Positions 6,887 to 20,700 of a stretch of 64,000 nucleotides of DNA are shown piece after piece. Source of the DNA: Candidatus Obscuribacterales bacterium (GTDB lineage Bacteria; Cyanobacteriota; Vampirovibrionia; Obscuribacterales; Obscuribacteraceae); NCBI GenBank assembly GCA_019637435.1, contig JAHBVO010000005.1:648995-712994 (forward strand). Reading direction: 5' to 3'. How positions within the stretch are numbered: position 1 is the stretch's first letter; every line of letters starts with the position of its first letter. The notes under the pieces were generated by a model. The model searched no databases. It saw nothing but the letters and a program-made list of their open reading frames with translations, and had not been told where the DNA came from. The translations under genes and the position numbers were made by a program.

Positions 6887-8497
6887 ATGACCGAAAAATT
6901 AGACGCCCAACGGGTTGCAGACGATGCCGCCGCGGCATTGCAGACCACCGATGATGCCACTTCAAAAACGATGCTCCAGCACGTAAATGAAGACCTGCGC
7001 GCACTCTCGGAACCCGAAAGAAATTACGTCGCAAACGACCTGGCGCTGAAAGGTTTACTGCCGGATCTGGCTATAGAAACCGGTCTTGTAAGCGAAGACA
7101 AATATGCAACCAAAGAAGAACTGGCAAAAGTCGCAGCCGATGAAGGCAACTCGACAGTCAACGGCATGGCAGCAAAATTTCTGACCGACAATTTCTCGGC
7201 GCTCGGCGGCGGTCCCCGCACCGACACGAATGCAGACTACGTCAAAGGCTTCGACATGCGCTACGATCTTGCGCTCGAAACCGCGAATGTAAAACGTGAA
7301 TTTGGCGGATTGTTGGATCTGTACAAGCAGCAAAATCCAAACGACGCGGACATCCAGGCAAGAGACGGTCTGCAAGCAAATGACATTGATGCACTTTTGA
7401 GTAAACCGGAGGCGCTCTCGCCAGCACAATCCGACGCGCTCAAAACAATGAAAAACAACTTCGATTATATGAAGACTCCTCGCGGCGTCTGGACACTGAC
7501 CGACTGGACGACTCCCAGGGTTAACGAAGAGAGCATCGGTGATTTCGTTAATACGGCAGTGCCTCTAGGTATGGCTGAACAACTCAAAATTGCCGAAGCC
7601 GAGAAATCGAAACAAGCAGGTTTGGAGGAAGGTGCTCGTCAGGCACAACAAGAAAGACAAACGCCACCTGAAAGCAAGCCCGCAGAGGAAACACCTGCGA
7701 CTCCAGACACACCGCCCGTCTCACCCGACGCACCGCCGGTCTCACCAGACGCACCTCCTGTTTCACCAGACGCACCGCCCGTCTCACCAGACGCACCACC
7801 TGCAACACCAGACACTCCACCTGCAACTCCGGACACGCCACCTGCGTCATCAGACACGCCACCCGCGACTCCGGACACACCGCCCGTCTCACCAGACGCA
7901 CCACCGGTTTCACCAGATGCACCACCCGCGTCACCCGACGCACCACCCGCGTCACCAGATGCACCACCGGTCTCACCCGACGCACCACCCGTCTCACCGG
8001 ACGCACCACCTGTTTCACCCGACGCACCGCCGGTCTCACCCGACGCACCTCCCGTTTCACCCGACGCACCGCCCGCCTCACCGGACGCACCACCTGCAAC
8101 ACCAGATCAACCCGCACCGCCCGCAACACCAGACGCGCCTCCGGCTCTACCGGAAGCACCCACGCCTGATGCGCCCCCCGCATCGCCGGAGACACCAGGA
8201 GATAAACCAACACCACCGGAAAGTATGGAAAGAGATACCGCCACCGACAAAGAATACACCGTAGTCGCTGGAGACAATCTGTGGAAGATTGCCCGCGCCC
8301 ACCTGACCGAATTGGAAGGCAAGCGCCCCAACAATGCGGACGTCCTAAAACTCGTCAACGGAATCGTTGCGCGCAACAACATCAAAAATCCGAACTTGAT
8401 CTACCCAGATCAGAAGTTCATCATCCCGGGACCGGCTACCAAGCCAGGCGCGGCACCAGCACCGGTTCCAGCACCAGCAGCTCCGCCGGAATCCTAA
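6887..8497 (+). CDS. LysM-domain protein with long proline-rich heptad repeat
   Basis: 536 residues. The N-terminal ~245 residues are helical, charged and of unrecognised family, without an obvious signal peptide. Residues ~271-403 are 19 uninterrupted seven-residue units of the type VSPDAPP/ATPDTPP, followed by degenerate units to about residue 445. This would be an extended spacer. Residues ~454-515 form a LysM domain (EYTVVAGDNLWKIARAHL through NPNLIYPDQKFIIPG), which in other proteins binds peptidoglycan or chitin GlcNAc. A short Ala/Pro tail ends it. The ATG follows GGAG at 6874-6877. Lack of a visible export signal is odd for a wall-binding protein, so another export route or a cytoplasmic role is open. 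It is convergent with the giant exoprotein gene and has its own terminator. Confidence 0.85.
   Translation: MTEKLDAQRVADDAAAALQTTDDATSKTMLQHVNEDLRALSEPERNYVANDLALKGLLPDLAIETGLVSEDKYATKEELAKVAADEGNSTVNGMAAKFLTDNFSALGGGPRTDTNADYVKGFDMRYDLALETANVKREFGGLLDLYKQQNPNDADIQARDGLQANDIDALLSKPEALSPAQSDALKTMKNNFDYMKTPRGVWTLTDWTTPRVNEESIGDFVNTAVPLGMAEQLKIAEAEKSKQAGLEEGARQAQQERQTPPESKPAEETPATPDTPPVSPDAPPVSPDAPPVSPDAPPVSPDAPPATPDTPPATPDTPPASSDTPPATPDTPPVSPDAPPVSPDAPPASPDAPPASPDAPPVSPDAPPVSPDAPPVSPDAPPVSPDAPPVSPDAPPASPDAPPATPDQPAPPATPDAPPALPEAPTPDAPPASPETPGDKPTPPESMERDTATDKEYTVVAGDNLWKIARAHLTELEGKRPNNADVLKLVNGIVARNNIKNPNLIYPDQKFIIPGPATKPGAAPAPVPAPAAPPES
7697..8095 (+). repeat. 21-bp coding tandem repeat (19 units)
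   Basis: Nineteen in-frame 21-bp units encode the heptads V/A-S/T-P-D-A/T-P-P. Synonymous codons vary between units, so the array is not a fresh duplication, but it remains similar enough for slippage in whole-heptad steps. Confidence 0.9.
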
Positions 8498-8601
8498 AAC
8501 GCGGACACACACACCAGGTCTCTTTGGGAAGCAGCCGTTCAACACAATTCCGACTGCACGTAAAGCGTTCATTCGCGTAGCAACCCAAACCAAGCCGAAA
8601 T

Positions 8602-8628
8602 CGCCTCGAAGAAATTCGGGGCGTTTTT
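8602..8628 (+). terminator. Intrinsic terminator of the LysM gene
   Basis: CGCCTCGA (8602-8609) pairs with TCGGGGCG (8616-8623), with one G-U pair and a 6-base loop, followed by TTTTT (8624-8628). It lies ~105 bp after the stop codon. Confidence 0.7.
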
Positions 8629-8664
8629 GGCTAAACGCTCTCGCTCTCGATTTACCGCTGGACG

Positions 8665-8690
8665 GCAAAGAGCAGGTTCAACAAACCTGC
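8665..8690 (-). terminator. Possible terminator of the giant exoprotein gene
   Basis: GCAGGTT (8672-8678) and AACCTGC (8684-8690) form a perfect 7-bp stem with a 5-base loop. On the minus strand it is followed by the short T-containing tail CTCTTTG. It lies ~50 bp after the stop codon of the giant gene. The T-run is weak. Confidence 0.4.
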
Positions 8691-8741
8691 CGCTGCCACC
8701 GTTCCCAGACCAACCGAGAACTGATACGTCTCTCGACACCT

Positions 8742-11700
8742 CTACTTAGCCATCGCAGTCAACGCCGGCTTGAAGTAGTGCTGAAACTCAGCTTGACCAT
8801 TCGTCATCGTGAGGATGATAGCAGTCGTCTTCACGAGCCTATCCGAAACTTTCTTGGATTGCGGATGGCTCGAGGTCATGACGGCTTTCAACGGCTTGAT
8901 GGTTTGAATAGCAGTCGCTGTCGAGAACTCAGAGCTGTGGACTCTCACGCCATTTGAGAAGTTCTTCGAAGTCAACGAGCGGTGAGGTATCGACTCAATC
9001 GCATTGACTTGTCCGAATTCGCCTTTGGCAGTGGTTATGGTCATGTGGCGTCCAGGAGCCAATGTCCATGTACCGCCCTTAGCCTTAACCGCTACTGAGC
9101 CTTTGTGGCAATCTTCCACATCGTAGACTGCCAGCTTGTCAGACGAAACTGACACTAGAGCTACGGACTTGGCAGCGATTGTTACTTCGCCGAGTGGCGT
9201 CTCGACAACGGTATCGCGGAATGGAACGAAGAGAACGTTGCCTTTCTTCACGACTACTCTGTCACCATGGGCAGTGCTGCCGATACCTTGCGGAGCGACA
9301 CCAAGCTCAGCATCAGAACAAATTGTCGCTTCGGTTTCGCTCACTGGTCCTTCATAGCTGACCATGTACGAGTTGTCTTCGATGCCTCCGGAGATTGGAA
9401 GTCTCGACTCGACTTGCTCGTCGCTGACGATTGCATTCGAGCTTCCGTTTCCTGCAGTCGTCGCCGACAGCGTATTGAGTTCGCTCACCGCCAGATTGGC
9501 GTTCGACGAGAGGGCTGCCGAGAGCATCGTGGAATCGTAGAAGAGATCGCCGTCGACTGTCGACACAGCCAGGTCTCTTGTGACCAAACCGTTTGAAGCG
9601 TCGAATCCGAATGCGACCGGTTCCGTTACGACCGTGTTGAGGTCGAGACCGGACTTAGCGTTTCCGTTCGCAGCGCCGGACAGGTTGGCGACTACATCTT
9701 CAACAGCCACCGGCGGATCGGCAGTGATCGTCACGCCACCATCGAGAAGGATGTTCTTCTTATTGAACGGATTGTTGATGGTGATTGTCGAGCCAATCGC
9801 ATTGACAGTGTTCGACGTTCCCTTCGTCGCACTAATCGACTTCTTGCCCCAGAAGATTGTGCCGCCAACGATGTTGACAGTGACATCCTTCTTCGGAGCT
9901 CTACCGGCGATCGGAGGCACAGCCACTGCTCCCAAGGTGAGGAACATATTGCCGGCCGATGCACTCTTGGTCGTCGCCAGAGCTTGAACAGTCGAATCGG
10001 TTCCGAAGATGATCTTCGAAGTCTTCTTCGCGGTCTTCGAGGTATCGAGAACCTGCATCGTCAGGTTGCCTTCATTGGCGGTGACGAATGCATTCGGTGC
10101 AATATTGATTGCGCCGGTGTCAGCGATGAAGCTCATGTCGCCGTTGACCGTCGTCATTGTGCCTGAGATCGTGAGCGGTCCGTCAGCGGTCATCACCATG
10201 TCGGAGCCGGCCGTCGAGTTTGTGAAGGTCACGCCGTCGGTGCTCAAGCTGTTGATGAAGATGCTGCCGTTCATCGCAATCGCGCTCACTACATCGACGT
10301 TGGCTGCCAGGTTGAACGGATTAGCCGTGTCGACTCCCACGTTGCCGTTGGTCGAGATCAAGTTGAGGATAGGTGTTGTGATCAATCCGCTTACTTGAGC
10401 CGTAGTCAGATTGCCGCCTGTTTCGAGCGTCAACGAGGAGGTGGCTGTCAGCGTGCCCGTGAGAGCAAGTGCGGTTCCTGCGCGGAGCGCGACGTTCGGG
10501 GCATTGAAGGCGAACGCGCTCTGGAGCGTTCCTGCTACGCGGACATCGAAGGTGTCTAGTGCGTCACCGGAAGTCAGTACCGAGGTACCGGCATTGAGAT
10601 TATCGACATAGACATCACCGGACGGTGCGCTGAGCAAGGTCATGGTCGGTGTGTCGATGACGAGGCGGTTATTGACGTCGGTTCCGATATTGCCGCTATT
10701 GGAAACGATGCTTACCGAACCCGCTGTGATGGTGCCGCCGGTGATGTCGTTGGTTGCAACTACATCGAAGACTCCGGAAGCAGTCGAGTTGGTCAGGTTG
10801 ATTCCGAGTCCGCCGTCGCTCAAGAAGACGTTACCGGCTGTAGCGTTGGCGCTCAGGTTGGCGACGCTCGTGAAGAAGCGATTGGCAGAGGAACCAATGT
10901 TGCCGTTGGTCGAGGTGACAGAGAGGAACGGTGTAACGATGCCGCCGCCGAATCCCGTATTGAAGATGTTGGTGGCTGCCGTGAGCGATACGCTGGTGGT
11001 ACCGGTAATGGTGCCGCCCAGGTTGAAACCGCCGACGCCTGCAGTCAGGTTGACCACATCAGCAGTGATGTCACCGGCAGCAGTCGAAGTGATGTTGTTG
11101 ACTGCTACGAGGTCGAATGTGTTCACTGCCGAGCTCGGTCCGGCGATTTGTACGCCGCCTGCATTCGTGTTGCTGATGAATACGCTGTTGGCTGCGTTGG
11201 CGCTCAAGAACGCAACGTTGGTGTTGAAGCGATTCGATGCATCCAGTCCGACGCTTCCGCCGGTGGAGTTCAACGTCAGGTTGTTGGTGTTTATTCCACC
11301 GTTGAAGTTGGTGTTGAGGATGTTGGTGGCAGCGGTGAAGGTCACGCTGTTGGTGCCGGTCACGCTGTCAGCCAGACTGAATCCACCGTTGGTCGAGGTG
11401 AGCACTACGTTGGCACCGGCAACGGTTCCACCGACGTTGGTGGTGACGCCGTTGTCAGCGAGCAAGTTGAACACGCCGCCGGTGGTCGATGCGGTGGACG
11501 CTCCGATGGTGACACCGGAAGCCGATGTCGACCGGAGGAAGACATTGCCGTTCACTGCGTTGGCAGAGATCGTGGTCGCGTTCGACGAGAAGCGATTCGA
11601 GGTGTCGATACCGATGTTGCCGTTCGAAGAGAGCGTCAGGGCAGCGGTGTTGATCGAACCTGCGATGTTGCCGGCACCAGCGTTGTTGAGAACCGCCGAA

Positions 11701-14700
11701 GTGGTGGCGCTCACGATGCCGGTCAGGTTGATCGCATTGTTGCCCGCTGTCGCGGTGCCGTTGAGTACCAGCTCATCAACAGTGAAGTTGGTGGTGTTGG
11801 TTATGGCGCCGTTGGCGGTGACGGTCAAGTCTTGCGAGGTGCCGGTCAGGCTGCCGAGTGCAATTGCCTTGGTGTTTGTCAGGTTGATGTCGGCTGCGCC
11901 CGATGCATTCGTGTTGAGCGTGTTGATCGTGGCGTTGGTCACTGTCGCGGTTCCGGCACCGGCCGAGATGGTGAGCGTATCGGCGAGGAGCACGCCGCCG
12001 GTTTGTGTGATCGTGTTGGCTACGTTCAAGGCACCGGTGAGGCTGACGGAACCGCTTCCGACGTTGATTGTCGAGAAGCTGATGTTACCTGCCGTCGCGG
12101 TCGAGGCAGCAAACGAGCCGGGTCCGGATTGCACGCCGTCGGTCACGGTGATCGTTCCGCCGACGATTATCGGTTGAGAGACCGAGAGGTTGACGTTGCC
12201 GTTTGTGACTCCACCTGTGGTGTTGATGTCGCCGACGGTGATTCCGCCTTCGCCTATCACCGTGATGTTGCCACCATTAGCGCTAGCCGAAGTGTTGATT
12301 GTGCCGAGGGCGATGGTTCCTGCATTCAGCGTGCCGCCGTTGGCGATAGCTTGCAGAGTTCCTGCGTTGCCGTTGCCGGACGAGAGGTTGATGGCGACCG
12401 AACCGAGGTTGATGTTTCCGCCGTTCGGGTTCGCCGAGCCGATTGTGTAAGCCGTCGAATCTTGCACTTGACCAGGTGTGGCAGGCGAGAAGTCGAAGCC
12501 GGCAAGGAGGAGCAAGTTGCCGCCGTCACCAGCAGGGTTGCTGACGTTGATGGTCGTCAAACCGGTGGTGTTGATATTGCCCTTGGCGAGGATTGCGAAG
12601 TCCGCACCGGCGAAGATGATGTCGCCGAGGAGGTTGACGTCGCCTGCGCCATTGTTGTTAGCAATGGTGCCGATGCCGAACGGGCAGTTGTAGACGAGCG
12701 GGTTACCGGTGAGAATACCGGAGAGGATGACGTGGCAGCTGTTGACGTTGACCTGGTCGTTGCCGTTGACGACTGCGTTGGCAGCGACGACTACGTTTTG
12801 CGTCGAAGTGTCGGCCGTCAGGTTGGCAAGACCGTTGAACGTGATGTTGCCGTTCGTGAGGGTCAGGTCATTGGTGACTGCATCGAACGTCGTCGCGACC
12901 GTCGCATTATAGGTAGCGGCTCCAGCGTTCGAGTCGATGGTGAGACCACCGCCGGCTGCGCTGCGGACGTCGATTTGGTTGGCGGTCATCGTGTCATCGA
13001 AGACCAGCGTTCTGGTCGTGATGTCGATGTTACCGGTCGTGGTCAGGCTTCCGGTCGTCGATGTCGTTCCGGTCGTCAAAGTGGTCAAGCTTTGAGCGGC
13101 GCCGAGCGTGCCGATGACGAGGTTGCTGTTGCCGTTGTTGTAGGCGACCAGTCCGGTGCCGGAAGCGTTCAACAACGCGGTCGTGTTGTTGGCTGCGGTG
13201 AGGTTGGCCGAACCACCGATGACGTTGACGCTCAAGCTCGTCGTCGCGGTCAGGGCTGCGGTTGCGGTTTGCGTGATGTTGCCGCCGTTAGCCGAGAGGG
13301 CGATGGTCGTAGCGTTCATCGCGCCGTTGAGTGCGATGCCGCCTGCCGTCGCTGTCAGGTTCAAGGTGTTGAACGATGCAGCGTTGTTGGCGACGATTGC
13401 ACCACCTGCGGTGACCGAGAGGTCACTGAGGTTGAGCGCGCCGAGGGTGATGCCGGACGTTTCGTTGATCGTCAACGCTTGACCTGCTGCCGATGCGGTG
13501 AGCGAGGTGACGTTGGTTGTGAGCGAAACGGCACCGTTGACCCACGCCAGGGTCAATGCGCCACCTGCGAGTGTGGAAGCGGTCTGGGTGATCGTGTCAC
13601 CGGCGCTCAACGAGACCGTGTTGGTTCCGGCTACGTTGGCGTTGAGGTTGATGTCACCGCCGTTGCCTGCGTTCAAGGTCAGGTTGGTGACGGAGAAGGC
13701 ATTCGAAGCGGTGATGTCGCCCGTTGCGGTGAGACCTGCGTTGATGGTCAAGCTGCCCGCAGTCTGACCGAGCAAGGTGATTGCCGAAGCTTCGTTGATG
13801 GTGAGTGCGTTAGCACCGGCGTTGGTGGTGAGCGATGCGACCGAGGTCGACAGCGTTACCGGTCCGAATCCGAATGCCACACTCAAGGTTCCAGCCGAAG
13901 CGATTTGTTGGAGAGCCGCTTGAGCGATGGTTCCCGAAGCGTCGAGCGTGACGTTGGAGCCGCCTACGTTGTTGTTCAAGGCGATGTTGCCGTTGTTGTT
14001 GTCGAGCACCAGGTTGCCTGCCACCACGATGTTGCTTGCCGTGACGATGTCACCGGCTCCGGTGAGACCGGCATTGACGGTGAGAGCGCTCACGTTTTGC
14101 ACGCCGAGGGTGATGCCGTCAGCTTCGCTCACGGTCAGGGTGTTGGCGCCACCGGTCGAGGTGAGCGACGTGACCGCTGTGTTGAGAGCGACGTTGCCGG
14201 TCGTCCAGGTCAGGCTGGCTGCGCCGCCTGCAAGCGTGTTGCCTACGCCTTGCGTGATCGTGCCGGCCGAGTTGAGTGCAACCGATGTTGTGCCTGCAAC
14301 GTTGCTGTTGAGGTTGATGTCGCCGCCGACTGCCGTCGACAGAGCCAGCGTCGTGACCGAGAAGTTCGCGGTCGTGCTTACCGAACCGGCGGTCGTTTGA
14401 GCGGCGTTAACCGTCAGGGAACCGACGTTCTGAGCACCGAGGGTGATGCCGCTTGCTTCATTGATGGTGAGCGACTGACCGGCAGCCGAGCTGGTCAACG
14501 AGTTGACGTCGGTTCTCAAGGTCACAGGTCCGATACCGAAACCGACAGTGAGGTTGTTGCCGGTGATGGTGTTGAGCGCACCTTGCGTGATTTGCGTGAG
14601 AGCATCGAGAACGATGTCGTTGCCGGCGACGTTGGCGTTGAGCAAGATTCCGCCCTGATCGTTGTTCAAGGTGAGGTTGCCTGCCAGAGCCAGCGCGGTA

Positions 14701-17700
14701 TTGACGAAGATGTTGCCTGCGGCCACTTGACCGGCGTTGATGGTCAAGGTGTTGAGCGTTTGAGCGCCGACCGTGAGACCGTCAGCTTCGTTGATGGTGA
14801 GCGTTGCGCCCGCGGCGTTCGTCGTCAGCGATGCGACAGCCGTGGTCAAGGTGACCGGCGTAGCGTTGCTGAAGCTCAGAGCGAGTGCTCCGCCGTTGAC
14901 GGAACCCGCGCTCTGCGTGATCGTGTTGCCTGCATTGAGGGCAACCGAGGTCGAACCGGTCACGGTGGCGTTCAAGTTGATGTTCGATGCTGCACCGCCT
15001 GCGGTGAGCGCCAGGGTGGTGACTGCAAACGAGTTGTTGACGTTGATGCTGCCTGCCGTCGTGTTGACGGTGAGCGCACCGAGGGTCATCGCGCCGAGGT
15101 CGATGGCGTCAGCTTCGTTGATGGTCAACGCTTGCGTGTTGCCGTTGGCGGCGACCGATGCGACGTTGGTCGCTAAGGTCACAGGTCCGTTGACGAAGTT
15201 CATCGAGAGCGCGCCGCCGGAGACTACCGTTCCGCCGAGTTGCGAGATGGTGTTGCCTGCGTTGAGCGCGACCGAGGTAGTTCCGCCCACGTTGCTGTTC
15301 AAGGCGATGGTGCCGCCTGTGTTGGCATTGAGTGCCAGCGTCGTGACCGAGAAGTCAACCGTGGTGGTGATGTCGCCGAGACCGGCTTGACCGGCATTGA
15401 TCGTCAGACCCGATGCGGTTTGACCGAGGAGCACGATGCTGTTGTCTTCATTGATTGTCAGCGAACCGCCGGCTGCGTTGGTGGTCAACGTGCCTACGTT
15501 CGTTGCAAGGGCGACCGGTCCGGAACCGAATGCAACCGTCAGGTTGGTTCCCGAAACCTTGGTCAGCGCGGCTTGCGTGATCGTTCCCGAAGCATCGACT
15601 ACGACATCGGCGCCGCTCACATTGTTGTTGAGAGCGATGTTGCCGTTGTTGTTGTCGAGGGTCAGGTTGCCTGCCAGGCTGAGAGCGGTCGTCGTGGTGA
15701 TGTTGCCTGCTCCGGTCAAGCCGGCGTTGACGGCGAGCGAGCCGACATTCATCGTGCCTACGCTCAATCCGTTAGCTTCGTTGACGGTGAGCGTTTGACC
15801 GGCAGCGTTAGCGTTGATTTGAGCGACATCGGTGGTGACCGTGACAGGTCCCGTTCCGAACGTCAGGTTCAACGTGCCTGCGCCGTTGCCGAACGAACCA
15901 CCACTTACGGTGCCGCCGGCATTGACGTTCATCGCGACGAGACCGGAAACGTTACCAGTCAGGGTGACGTTGTTGGCAGCATTCAAATTGACCGTGTTGG
16001 TGGCATTGATGCCGCCGGTTCCGACGAGGATCGAGCTGCCTGCGTTGGCATTCAATGTAATCGTCGAGCCGGTGATTGCAACGCCGCCGGTCGAGATGTC
16101 GCCGCCTGCGTTGACCGTCAGGTTGGTGTTGGAAGCCATGATGGTGAGCGCGTCATCTTCGTTGATGGTGAGCGCTTGACCGGCAGCATTAGCGAAGAGC
16201 TGACCTGCGTTGGTCGCGAGCGTGACCGGTCCGTTCGCGTAGGTCAGACCGAGTACGCCGGTCGTTACCTTCGTTCCGCCGAGTTGCGTGATGGTGGAAC
16301 CGGATGTCAGCGTGGTCGCCGTCACCGCGTTGATGTTGTTGTTGAGCAGCAGGAGCGAACCGTTGAGCGTGAGCTCGTCGACCGTCAGGTTCGTTGTCGT
16401 GCTGATAGCGCCCGATGCGGTGATCGAGAGGTCGAGCACGGTGCCGCCGATGGTGCCGATTGCAATCGCGCCTGAGTTATTGGCGAGAGTGACGGAACCA
16501 GCCGCGGTGGCATTCAAGTTCGAAACTTGCGAGTTGGTCATGGTGAACGCGGTGTTGCCGCCGAACAGGTTGAGCGTGGTTGCGGTCACGTTGGCTGCGG
16601 TGACGACGCCGTTGGAAGCGGTGCCGACCGAGAAGCCGCCGACGAGAACCTTACCGTTGCCGATTTGCGTTCCGGCGACCATGTTGGCGCTCGCGTTGTT
16701 GAGGGAGACGATGCCCATTCCATTGGTCGAGAGCTGACCGAGGGTCATATTGCCGTCGGCAATCGTCGTGATGTTGCCACCGTTAACGGTGCCGGTCGCG
16801 TTGATGTCGCCGGTTTGGATGATGCCGTCGAGCACCGTGCCGCCTGCAGCGATCATAAGAACGTTGCCGCCCGAGTTGCCTGCGCCGGTCGCCGAGGTGT
16901 TGATGGTGACATCGCTCAAGAGGATGTCGCCGCCGAGTCCGGTGGGTCCGGTCACGGTGTAGACCGTGCCGTCAGGTCCGACTTGACCGCCGGTCGCCGG
17001 CGTGAAGTTGTAGCCGGACAGAACGGTGAGGTCGCCGCCGTTGCCTGCCGCGTTGCTCAGATTGATTGTCGTCGGTCCAGCGGTGTTGATGACGCTACCC
17101 GAAGCGATGATGGCGAGGTCTTGACCGAAGAAGTTGAAGCCGCCGCCGACCAGTGCCAGGTCAACATCGCCTGCGTTGTTGGCGATGGTGCCTGCGCCGG
17201 TGACACAGATCAAGTTGAGCGGGTTGCCCGTCAGCGAACCCTGGAGAACCAGGTTGCAGGTGTAGGCGTTGACCGTCTGGTTGCCTGCGACGTTAGCTCC
17301 GGTCGAGATGACGAGCTGCTGTCCGACGACCGCATCAGCGAAGAGGTTGGTCGCTTGACCGACTGCGTTGACGAAGTTCGTCGTGCCGGTGAAGGTCAGC
17401 GAATGCGCTGCCGTGGTGGCCGACGCGCTGATAAAGATGTCACCGGTGGTGGCAGTCAAGGTACCGCCGACTCCGCCCGTTCCGTCAATCGTCAAGCCGC
17501 TTCCGAGCATGCTGTTGATGCCGATTGTCGTTCCGGTGACGTTGAAGGAAGCGTTTCTGAAGTTGTTGGTCTGGATGTCGATAGCACCGGACGCGGTCAG
17601 GTCGCTCGATACGACCAGGCGTCCGTTGGAGGTGTAACCGAAGAAGTTACCGATGCTTCCGCCGTTGATCGCGGAGAGGTTGACATCGCCCGTGCCTTGC

Positions 17701-20700
17701 GAGAAGAGATAAGCATCTCCAAGGGAGTTGTCCATGATGACAGCTACTGCAGAGGCTCCGTTGGTGAACTGCAGCTCGGCTCCGAAGCCGGTTCCGATCG
17801 TGCTTCCGGCGCCGCTGTCGAGCGTCAATACCGGTGTGGTGATCGTAGCTGCTCCAGCTTGCGTGATTGCTCCGCCGCCGAAGACGCCGAGCGAAACGTT
17901 GCCGCTCGTCAGGTTGTTGTTGAGAGCGATGTTGCCGTTGAGGTTGTTCAACGCGATGGTGGCGATGTTGAGGTCAACAGTCGTTGCCAACGTTCCTGCG
18001 GAACCTGTTCCAGCCGTCACGATCAGGCTGTTGAGGTTTTGCGAGAAGAGGTTCAAACCATCGTTTTCATTGATGGTCAAGCTTCCGCCTGCTGCATTCG
18101 TTTGCAATGATGCGACGTTGGTCGTCAGGCTGACGCTGTTGGCGCCGTAAGCGAGGCTCAATGCGCCGCCGCCCAGAACGCCGGCCGCTTGCGTGATGGT
18201 GTTGCCTGCGGTGACTGCAAGGGTCGTCGTTCCAGTCGCGTTAGCTGCGAAGTTGACGTTGTTGCCTGCGGTGAGGGTCATCGCATTGGCGGTCACATCA
18301 GCGTTGACGTTGACGTCAGCACCTGCTCCGGCATTGAGCGCCAGAGTGGTGGTTGCGAAGCTGGTGGTCGCGGTGGTGCTGCCACCGGCGTTGACTGTGA
18401 GCGACGCGATAGTTTGAGCGCCAAGGTCGATGGCGTTGACTTCGTTGACGGTCAGCGTTCCACCGGCGGCGTTGGTCGTGAGTGAACCGACGTTAGTCGA
18501 GAGCACAACCGGTCCGCTACCGAATGCGACCGAGAGAGCCGGTCCGGTGATGGTCGTGAGCGCTGCTTGCGTGATCGTCGATTGCGCATCGAGGATGACG
18601 CTGGCGCCGCCGATGCTGTTGTTGAGGTTGATGTTGCCGTTGTTGTTATCGAGGCTCAAGGTGCCGCCGACTACAACTGCCGACGATGTCGTGATATTGC
18701 CGTTTGCGACCAGACCGGCGTTAACCGCCAGGTTGAGCACGTTTTGCGACAAGAGGTTGATGCCGTCGGCTTCGTTGATTGTGAGCGAGGTGCCTGCAGC
18801 GTTGGTGGTCAAGGAGTTGACCGCCGTTGCCAGGGTGACAGGACCCGTCGCGTAGGTCAGGCTCAGGGCGCCGCCACCGAGGGTGGTGCCAAGGGTCTGA
18901 GTGATGGTAGCCGAGCTGTTGAGTGCAACGCTTGTGGTTCCGATGACGTTGCTGTTGAGAGCGATGTCGCCGGTAGCGTTGTTGAGGTTCAAGGTGTTGA
19001 CCGTGAAGTCGGAGGTCGTAGCGAGCGTGCCTGCTGCTCCGGTTCCCGCGTTGACGGTCAGCGAGTTGAGCGACTGGATGCCGAGGTTGATGCCGTCGAG
19101 CTCGTTGATGACGAGCGCGTTACCGGCAGCATTCGAGGTCATCGAACCGACGTTGGTCGCAAGCGTCACAGGTCCGACGCCGAAGGCTACGGAGAGTGCC
19201 AAGCCGTTGACCACGCCGCCTGCGGTTTGCGTGATGGTGTTGCCTGCCGAAAGAGCGACGGTGGCAAGACCGGTCACAGCATTGTTGTTCAGCACAACAT
19301 TGTTGGAAGCGGTGAGGCTGAGGTTCATCGCGGTCACATTGTTATTGATTACAACGTCGCCGTTGATATCGTTCAAGTTCAAGCCACCAGCGACGGTGAT
19401 AGGTGCACCGGTCACGATGTTGCCACCGGCGGTGAGACCTGCGTTCACATTCAAGGTGTTGACTGCTTGCGACAGGAGCGTGATGCCATCAACTTCGTTG
19501 ACGGTCAGCGTCGCACCACCGGTCGTGGTCAAGCTGCCGACTTGCGTGTTGAGAGCAACCGGTCCGGTGACGAAACCAACCGTGAGGGTCGGTGTGGTGA
19601 TTTGCGTGAACGCTGCTTGCGTGATGGTGCCGGTCGAATCCAGCGTCACGAAGTTGGCGTTGACATTGTTGTTGAGAGCGATGTTGCCGCCGTTGTTGAC
19701 GTCGAGAACGATGCCGCCCGTTACTGACAGGTTAGCAGCGGTGACGATGTCGCCTGCGGAAACGATACCGGCATTGATACCGAGGTTCGCAGCGTTTTGC
19801 GTGTTGAGAACGATACCGTTGTTTTCATTGATGATGAGCGTGTTGCCTGCCGAGCTGGAGGTCAACGATGCGACGTTGGTGTCGAGGTCAACCAGACCGT
19901 TCGTCCAGGTCAGGCTCAGTGCGCCGCCGTTGATGAGACCGGTCGACTGGCTGATGGTGTTGCCGGCGGTGAGGGCTACCGAGGTGGTGCCGGTCACCGA
20001 AGCGTCGAGGCTGACGTTGGTGGCAGCGGACAGAGCCAGTGTGGAAGCGCTGATTGAAGCGTTCACATCAACGTCGGAACCGACACCGTTGGCGGTGAGG
20101 TTGGCTGCGCCGAAGACCGTTACCAGACCGTCAACCGAGATGGTGCCGTTGGTGGTCGTTACGTTCAAGCTGCCGACCGATGCGCCCAGGATGCTGAGTG
20201 CATTCGCTTCGTTGACGGTCAGAGTCTGACCGGCAGCGCTGGCGCTGAGGCTCGCAACGTTGGTCGAGAGGGTGACCGGTCCGTTGGCGAAGCCGACGTT
20301 GAGCGCTCCGCCCGTGACTACGCCGCCGAATGCTTGAGTGATCGTCTGACCGGTGAGGGTAGCGGTGGTGGTGCCGTTGATGGTGCCGCCGCCGAGGCTC
20401 AAGGTTCCGCTAGCATCGAGAACGAGCGTGTCAGCCGAGACATTATTGGTCAGGATGATGTCGCCATTGTTGTTGTCGAGCGTCAGGTTGTTCAGGACGG
20501 AGATGTTGGCTCCGGTCGTGATGTTGCCTGCGCCGAGCAATCCGGCGTTGACGGTGAGCGATGCCATCGCTTGACCGAGGAGCTGAATGCCATTGGCTTC
20601 GTTGATTACGAGCGTGTCATTCGTGCTGCCCGATGCGAGCGATGCAACGTTGGTGTTGAGAACAACTCCGCCGTTGTTGAAGCTCACTGTGAGCGCTCCA

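Noticed and set aside
11148..15176. A 1,342-codon plus-strand frame, with several others of 200-500 codons between 10.6 and 31 kb
   Set aside because: All lie antisense to the giant exoprotein gene. Its narrow codon usage leaves few stops on the other strand. Their translations (runs of Val/Leu/Pro/Ala, or Cys/Arg/Gly/Asp) look like frame shadows, not proteins.
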